Assembly (NCBI GenBank): GCA_008933995.1
Contig: WARS01000065.1
Coordinates: 2,670,612-2,734,611 of the forward strand
Direction: 5' to 3'
Source of the DNA: Datnioides undecimradiatus
Lineage: Eukaryota > Chordata > Actinopteri > Lobotiformes > Datnioididae
DNA length: 64,000 nucleotides
In this document: positions 43,201 through 52,200 of the stretch, one piece after another
How positions within the stretch are numbered: the first letter of the stretch is position 1
Layout: each line of letters opens with the position of its first letter
Program-made: the position numbers and the translations under genes
Notes under the pieces: model-generated
Seen by the model: the letters and a program-made list of their open reading frames with translations, nothing else
Databases searched by the model: none
Told to the model about the DNA's origin: nothing

Positions 43201-46200
43201 AAACTCATGAGAGGAGCGTGGAGCTTTATAGGAGGCATCATCCATGTCAATACTGCTTAACATTAAGGAAATTGAAGCTTCGTGCTTGATGTTGCTGACA
43301 ATGAAAGAAGGGGAAACTGACTCGTGATCAGCAGTTCTCGATGACGCTTATTAAATCCAGGTTGCAGGAGAACAGCAGTAACCTACTTTGTCATTAAGCA
43401 GTTTGTTTTTTTGCCGTGTAGGGCGAGAGAGGTGACCACGGGCCACCAGGGAAGGGTGAGAAAGGAGAAATTGGACCCGTCGGACCAAAGGTCAGTTATT
43501 CAAGTGCATGTGCGCAAACACAAATGGCATGGATGCAACAAACTGGAGCATTTAGCAGTACGGCCGTTCACAAATGTCTTTTGAACCGTTATTTATAGAT
43601 TTCTGCTGCCACCTAGAGCCTCACAGATTAAAGCACATATGATAAATTCCCAGAGTTTTAAAAGACTAAAAAAGTAGAATGCATCCCTTCAGCTCATCAA
43701 ATGTTCATTGATGTTAACAAAGAGAGCTGGCAAAACCATTATAGCCATGTAATAAGGTCAAGGCTTTCCCTGGAGTATGTATAAAGCGAACCAAATATAA
43801 GTGCATTTAACGTTGTTTATGTCTGGCACTGATCCAGCAGGTAGCTTAAGCTCCAGTCTAAACGTAGGTCAGATCAGATCTGTTTCACATCCTATTAGAA
43901 ACCCCCAGATGTGAAAGCCCTGCTTTATCAGTGCCAGAGTTCAAATAAACACTTCCTGCACAGCCTGGCAGTTATGGCATATTAAAAGCTGGTTATTTAA
44001 GTGCAGCTGACTGAGTTGCTCTCTTGGGAGGAGTTAAATAGGTTGATGATATTTCCTTTGCGAAATATGTATCACACGTGTAATGATTTTTATATGATGA
44101 ATTTGGATTGAACCCATAAAGAGAGTTTGTTTTAGGTTTTTCGTCAATTTATGTTCATATCTCAAGTACTCTCAAGTCCCTCATATCATATCATGACTCT
44201 TGTCCTCATCTTTGTTTTCTTATGTATGGCAGGGTTCACAAGGAGAGTCTGGTACCCCTGGTCCTAAAGGGTCAAAGGTGAGCATGGCCGATATGTTTTC
44301 TTTAAATCTGGTGAACACAGCATCTTAATTAGTTCATCCTCTAATTAGGTTTTGCAGGTGATGCAGATCTTGGATTTCCTCCTTCCGATGTTCTGTTTTT
44401 TCAGTCACATATGTTGTGAGACCAGTTACAAGACCTTGTTGAACCGTAATGATGAGACTTATGTGATATTTGACTTCAAACCATTGATACTGAGATTATT
44501 TGCAATTCTTTGATTTTATTATTTTTTTTTTTGTTCTGTTTTCTTTTGTGTTTGTCTCGTCACATTAGGGGGAAACTGGAGACAAAGGAGACTTGGGACC
44601 TATTGGCCCGAGGGTGAGCAAGCATATCACAGAAGATAAATGCCTCTATTCACAGCCCAATCGAGTGGTTTCATGATGCTGCATGCTGTGTACCATTTAA
44701 AACTTGAATTCCCCATTATCATGCTACATTACAGACAGTTATTTCATATATTTATATTCAGTCAAAGTGTAACTACACATTGGTTACCACCAGGTGGCAG
44801 CAGTCAGACCTATAGAAGTATTCAAAATAGAAGCACACTGATGCTGGTCTGATGTATAAATCAGGTGTGTAGGATTAAGGAACGTGCACAAAATGTGTCT
44901 CTGAATGTCAAATATGTGCAGGGACCCCCGGGGCAGAAAGGAGACCAAGGAGCCACTGAGATCATTGACTACAATGGAAACATTCAGGAGGCTTTACAGG
45001 TCAGACAAATCTTAGCTCATTTGCCTCATTCTTGTTGCCTCAAAACCTGCATCTGCAAGAGAAGATGGCACAGTAAAACATATATGTCACATTGCAGCTC
45101 TGTTTCTAATGAGTTTTTGTAAATACATAAATGCAATAAATACATTTTTGCAGGAAGACGTGAGGTGTGGAGATAGAGAGTTTGAGTATTTGCCCCTGAT
45201 TACAGCTCTAGCTGTTGTTCTTCTTATATGATGAAAGAACCATGCAGCATCATCAGATTAACATTACTCAGGTTATTGGCTCACACCTCCTCTTTAATAA
45301 ATGACTAATTTTGAGGGTGTATCTGTGTAGAAATGTGCTGACACAAAGGTTTCTTTACTGTATGACTTCTGCAATCATATCTCTCACCTCTTCCCCATTT
45401 CCACTCCTTTGGCCTACTGCAGAAGATTACCACTATTACAGTAACGGTAATTAGGCTCTGTGTATTCTGTGTACTGTCTCGCCAAATGATTCATTTTTAT
45501 CCTTGCATGGACCCAACCCAGCCCCTCCCTTGGTTTGCACGCCCTTGTTGTATTTGTGCTCCCTCACCCAGCAACATGTTTGCTTAACAGCGATTGAAAC
45601 AGTGTTCAGTGTTTATGCCTCTGTGTGACTGACGCTACAAGCTGCCTGCATTGCTGGTTGTCTGCCTGAATGTCAGTGAATCACCCTTTTTAAAACAACC
45701 TCGTGAAATTATATTTCAAAGTATGGTCTTACAAATCTCTCTCGATCCCTCAGACTCTCACCAAGCATCATATTGACTCATATGATAAGACCCTAAGATC
45801 AATCCTGCTTTATCAGTCAATCTTCTGGTCTAACCTTGAAAGACGGTCTCCGGTCAAAATCTATTTTTAAGCACATCTTAATTTCTTTCTTTTCTTTTTT
45901 TTTTTTTTTACTTTATTACATATTCCTTAATTGTTGTGTTTAATTAATGTCTAATCAAATTTCCCTGCAGCAAATCTGGAGCCAGGTAGTATTCCAAGAT
46001 AGAAAAACTGTGCAAATTGTTGAGAAAGTGGAAGGAAGTAGGTTCATGTCAGTGATCGCCGATTCCCCGTCACCAGCCAAGTATTGTATTTTAGTACACA
46101 ACCTAACTAAGCTAAATATAACGACGTTTATCATTAACCTTCCATGCTTTTTTTCATTTTTATAATGATTAAGAGTGTTTTTAGAGTGATTAAAGCAACA

Positions 46201-49200
46201 TTATGTATTGTGTTGATTAGCATGAAAGGAAATCAGCTTGTTTATCGACACAAAAACAGTTTAAAACTGCAATAAAACTGAAAAGAAATCATCCTCATAC
46301 AACAAAACTCAACTTCTATTTGGACTGTGCCAGTGAGCGTGGCAGGAAATTAGCATGCCTAGCATCACACATACTTTAAGTGAGATCTTTCACCCAGCAG
46401 CTACCACTCTGACTGCAGCATTTAGCAAATAATTGCTGAATCTTGACGCGAATACACAGTGTGTATTCCATCTTTCTGAAAATGATTCAGTTAAATTCAA
46501 ATTGAATGAAATTTCTTGTTTTAATTCCAGTTTGATTATTATTGGAATATCATACATTAATCATTAAAGTTATTTATCCGTGTCCTCTTGCTAACAAGTT
46601 TTTGACTTTGGCATGTGTCTTTCAGTTGAGCATCATAACTGAATGCTAACGTTTTTGTGCTGTTTGCAAGTCATTTCATCGTGACGTTCACATCCATTGT
46701 TGAAGGAATGTGGTTATTCAAACCGTAAGATGATGCTGAAATATGAAGGTATATTTCCTCAAATCGATTTAAACCTCCTCCTGTGTCTCTGTTTGTGTTC
46801 AGGGTCCTCCTGGACCTCCTGGGCCAGTGGGACCACAGGGTATGAAGGTAAAATCTATTTTCTTTCCTGACACTGCCCATCTACGACATTATATGTTTCC
46901 ATACAAGTGCACATCTCACGTGACTTTCTTCAGTGAGCAGAATTTATTACTGTCCTGCAAGAGCAGAACACATTTAATCCCAGATGTATCAAACGCTGAC
47001 GTGTCTGTATCACTTCTTTCAAGGGTGACCGTGGTATGCCTGGTCTCCCAGGACTGGATGGTGAAAGAGTGAGTTCAATATAAATAACTGTGTATAGATT
47101 AGCTCAATTGTGAAATACCTATACATACACCCATACACACTGTTAAAATACAGTAGTTGCTCTTTAATCCTCTCTGGTTACATTTTGGCCCCTCTTGTCT
47201 CAGGGATACAAAGGTTCCAAAGGAGACATGGGGATGCCCGGAGCTTCAGGGGAGAAAGGGACAACTGGTTTACCTGGCCTACCTGTAAGAATCCAATATA
47301 TACTCTTAATATAGTCTATGACAAAGCATCTGATTCGTGGTCATGATAGCTCTTCAACCATCTTAGAAGGTTGAATTCACTTGTCTCATGATGCTTTTGT
47401 CATTTAGGGTGTCAATGGGGCAAAAGGGGACAAGGGAGATTCTGGTTTGCCTGGTCCTCAAGGTCCTTCAGTAAGTCACATTGCGACTCTTAATAAACAC
47501 ACTCAAGTACCAACTGTACATTAAAGGTTCTGTCCAGAGCAATTTCACATTGTGAATGTGAAATTTCTTTCTAAATGTAATCTAGCGATAAAATATCTTT
47601 GTTTGATATTTGCAGATCAGCGGTCCACCAGGACCACCAGGGCCCCATGGACCCCCAGGACCCATGGTGAGTGTTTCTAAAAGGTCTCATTCGTGCACAA
47701 TGCAGTTTGTTACACAGAACCATGTGCGAAGTCCTCAGTGGAAACTGTTCATAAAAAGTGCAGGCACTTTAGAAAATACTTATTGGTAATTGGATGAGCC
47801 ATCTGTCTGTCACTATCAAGCACTAACTCCAACCAGTCAGATCAATGAACTGCAAAATACTTGCTGAAGTCCATCTGTAGAGTCTGTCATTGCCATTTTT
47901 GTTCCTCTTTCAATGAAGAAAGTATCTCCAGTCTCCAGTATCCTACGCTTTAGAGGCATCTATGCTAACCTCTTTTGCGTTAGCTGCAGTTGCTGTTTTC
48001 AAAAACCCTTCTCATTGTTGTCACGCCTAAGTCACGCCTGTAGCTGCCAGTAGTTCTACTGAAGTCTATCTGAGCTTTAAATCTTTGACCATCCCAGATC
48101 TTAATTTATCTACAAGTACATTTAATACATGCCATTCATGACCATACTCACACAATGCTGAATCTGACTGATTGTATAATAACATGCTACAGACAGTTAT
48201 GTCGGTGTACCAGTTTGTCCTCTGTCTAAGTACAAAGCAGTGTGTGTTTGTACTAAGTCACCAAGGAACAATGCTCAAATAAACACAGGCCTGAAGACTT
48301 GGCGTCCTGGACCGTGTGACATATCAGCATGTTTGTTTTGTTCTACTTGTCCCATCCTCTTCTTGAGCAACACCCTTTTAACTGTCATTTGCACAGAAAT
48401 TAGAAGAAAACATTAGAGGCGGCAGTATTTATAAACTGCTTAGTTATTTTTATGAAAAAGAAATAAAGGTGGTTGTTAATGAAAATCAGAGATGAAACTC
48501 ATATTGTTTTCTTATTTTCAGGGCCCTCATGGCTTCCCTGGACCAAAAGTAAGTCCCAACAAGAAAATGAAAGTGCACCTCACATGTGTGATAACAACTC
48601 ATAATCCTGACTGTAGTAACAGAAACAGGCACTTTTTAATAGTTAATTTAATAGTTAGTCAATAGTGCAGTGAGAATCAAATATAATTGTAATACTTATT
48701 GTATAACAGTCAACAGTTATTAAATGTGCTTTATAAATATAACTGGTTGTGCAGATGACGGTGCATTCAATTATGTTTTGAGTCTTGAAATTGGTTTTTT
48801 TTTTCAGGGGGAACCTGGTTTGCATGGTGTGAAGGGTATCCGTGGGGAACCAGGACACAAAGGGGACCGTGGACCACTGGGTCTCCCTGTGAGTAGCACT
48901 GTGCACCACCTGATATCTCCACCCACGAAGCCCTGTCCTTTATTTCCTCCACAGAAATCTCTCATTTTTATTTCTGATTTCATGTTGTGCATTGATGCAC
49001 ACATTTGTTTGTGCGTAGGTCTGTGTTGGTGTGTGTGTGTGTGTGTGTAGATGGGTGTGTGTCTATATGGCCTTCTCCATTTTCTGTCCTCATTTTCCAT
49101 TTGCCCGTGCTGACTATTTTGCGACCTGCCTGTAACACACAGTGTAATTTAGTTGTTGTAAACCCTGCCATCAACCTGTCCTAATAACAGTGTTCATCTG

Positions 49201-52200
49201 GTACTAATCCCGCCTTGTTCATGTCACTCATACCTCCATAACCACACAGGGAGCCTCCGGCTTGGACGGCAAGCCCGGAATTAGGGTGAGTGTCATGTGA
49301 CCAAGAGGCTTCGCCACCCAACTTCTGCCTACTTTTCTCCCTCTCACCCTCCATACAGCCCCCCCGCCCCTTTTTCCCTCAAATTCTTCACCACCGTCAC
49401 CCCAGTTTACTGTATTTCATTGTGACTGAAAAAGGTAATCTAAGCTTTTATTTTATGTTTACATCTTAAGCCAAGATTCATTAGTTAAAGTAAGCCACAC
49501 TTAACTGAACCCTCAGGATAGCGACCATACAGACAGCTGTTATAGCAGGCACCTCAAGGCTCTCGTTGTGTCCCGTGTTGCATTAACTCAGCATTAACAC
49601 ACACTCATACATTAACTGTGTCGGCAGTGTTGTAAATGTCTGCTGTGGCCAATGCACGTGGACCAGCAGCAGCTCTGTGTGCTGGTTTGTAGGTGAAACC
49701 AGATGGGAATATTGTACAAATGTGGATGCTAGACACGATTTTTGCTTTCCATCAGTTTATTGCTCGGAAGATCACACTTTACTTTGAAATACCTGCTGGA
49801 GGCAAATGATTTTAACTCACTGTGACAACACTACTCTTTGCAGGGCACGGATGGGCCTCCGGGTCCAGCTGGTCCAGCTGGGCCGAAGGGTGACATAGTA
49901 AGGATGACATTTAAATTCTATTTAAATGGAGTGTGTTCTGTAGGATTTATGTGACTGTAACGCTGACTCCTTTGTATTTGTAGGGTGAGAGAGGGCCACA
50001 GGGCGAACCAGGGCCAAGGGGACCTTATGGACTTCCTGTAAGCATGATGATATTATGTTGTAACCTTTTATTTATCCAGGTGTGTGTCAAGATAGGTTGG
50101 CAGCGCTGTTGTGTAGGGTTGTGCATATGCACTTATGACCAGTTGATGAAAATTGATTGAATATTGATATAATTACACTGAATCATATCAGTGTTTGCTC
50201 TTTTTATTTTTACTCATGTATTGAACAAGATATGATCTGTACATACGTATGTCCGTTGAGTACATACTGATGATGCAGCTAATGTTCTTTGTTTTCAGGG
50301 AGCTGCTGGAACACCAGGCTTGGATGTAAGTCTCATAAACTTTGCTCAGTTTCCTCTCTGTCAGCAATGTGACATGACTTCAAACGGCATCAGCTAAAAA
50401 ACTAGGAAGGAGGAAAAATCATAAAGAAGGGTCAGGCACCTCAGAGCAGAATCAACTGCACTGACAAATCAAAACCAAGGTTGTGATATTTGAAATAAAG
50501 CATCAGGAGAGAGCTCATTAAATAATTAGTAGAGCAATGCTTGATATATACAAGCAATCATACACGTGCATACTTATTTATTATTATTATTATTATTATT
50601 ATTTATCAACACCATCTCACAAGTATCAAAAGTACATTTCCGACCCTATAAGCAACATTATGTCAAAGAGTACTATCCCATAAGTGAGCAACTAGGCACA
50701 AGTTAAAGGTGACCAATGAATGACAGCGTTCTAAGTTTCAATGCTATAATCCAATTATTTGCTCAGTCTGAGTGAATAAAAACATTATGATTACAGTGTC
50801 CCAGTATGAGTCCTCTCACTTCTGTGTGCTTAATATTCAACATATGTATACACAGATAAGAGCAACATCTTGGTTAATTACAATATTTATAAATACCAAA
50901 TATGGCGGCAGTAAGACTTTCTTTAAGACTGCATTTCTTGTCACACATCGCTCCACTGTCTTTTTGTCTCTCATTTATTTTTACTTTTCACCCTCTTTCA
51001 GCTTCTTTTTCTTCTTGTTTTTTTCTTTTATTAGTTCGATCCCAATGTGTCCTCTTCAGCTCTGTCAGGACGGGTCTCTTACTTTTGCACAGTACAGAGT
51101 AATTAAGTAGAGTTGTACTTTTACAGGGGTTGCCAGGCTTAAGGGGAGAGAAGGGCGACGTTGGTGAAAGAGGAGAAAAGGTAGATGTAGAGAGGACATA
51201 ACTTCTTGTCAACCCCTTAACATTATAGAGGACTGATGTCAATGGACAGTGACAGGAAATATGCTGTAGAGGTGTTTTATGTAGCTCCTTTAATGCTAAG
51301 TTTAGTTTTCTACTCATTCCAAATGTAAAGATATTGTCTGTGGTTGTTGGGAGGAATAGAGCGGTTGAATTTAATATTGTCTTCCTAACGAACTATCGAT
51401 AGTGTTACAGATGTACTTAACATGCTCATTTAAGTTTGTTTTGTAGCGCTGTAACTCATTTAAGAGACGAACCAGCAGACCAGCTCAGTGATTGGATAAC
51501 AACTCCATACAGCGTAAAGTTGCCTTTGCGTAAAATATCATCTTGGGTCCAGCTTTTGTTCTCCACTTTTGAATGATTTATCATCTCATTCCTCAAAATC
51601 ACAAGCCCAATCTCATTCTGAGGCATCAACAAAGTGATCTCAACACGTTAGACCAAACAAGTCCATTGACAACAGGCTGTCAAAATTCACGTTTGTTTGA
51701 ATTTCCATGCATGAGCATACACCTGAAACATTTCACGTCCATGAGTTCTTGAGCCTGTTAACAACTTCTTTCTGCTTGTTTGAACAGTACTTCATACATT
51801 TCAGTGCTTATTTTGTATGTTTCCACACTTACTAACACAAGTAATGTGTTTCTTAGATGTTTTATGTCTTTGAGAAACTGTATCCCATTCCTTGGCACGT
51901 AGAGATAAACATGGGTCTCTGTACATACCGACTGTTTTCCAACACAGAGTAGACGCTAGTGCTGCTTTTCATGCAGGTATTTAGCAACACTGGAATACAA
52001 CATTTGGAATATTATTGATTACAAACCAAAAATTACACATTTCATCTTCTTAGGGACTGGAGATGTACCTGTGATATTACATTTGTCAACTTGTTACATA
52101 ATTGCAAGGTTCTTTATAACATCAGATAACTCCATAGATATTATCACGATAACTCGAATTTAGACTGTTTTATTCTGCATTTTGTTATTCTCTCATGCAT

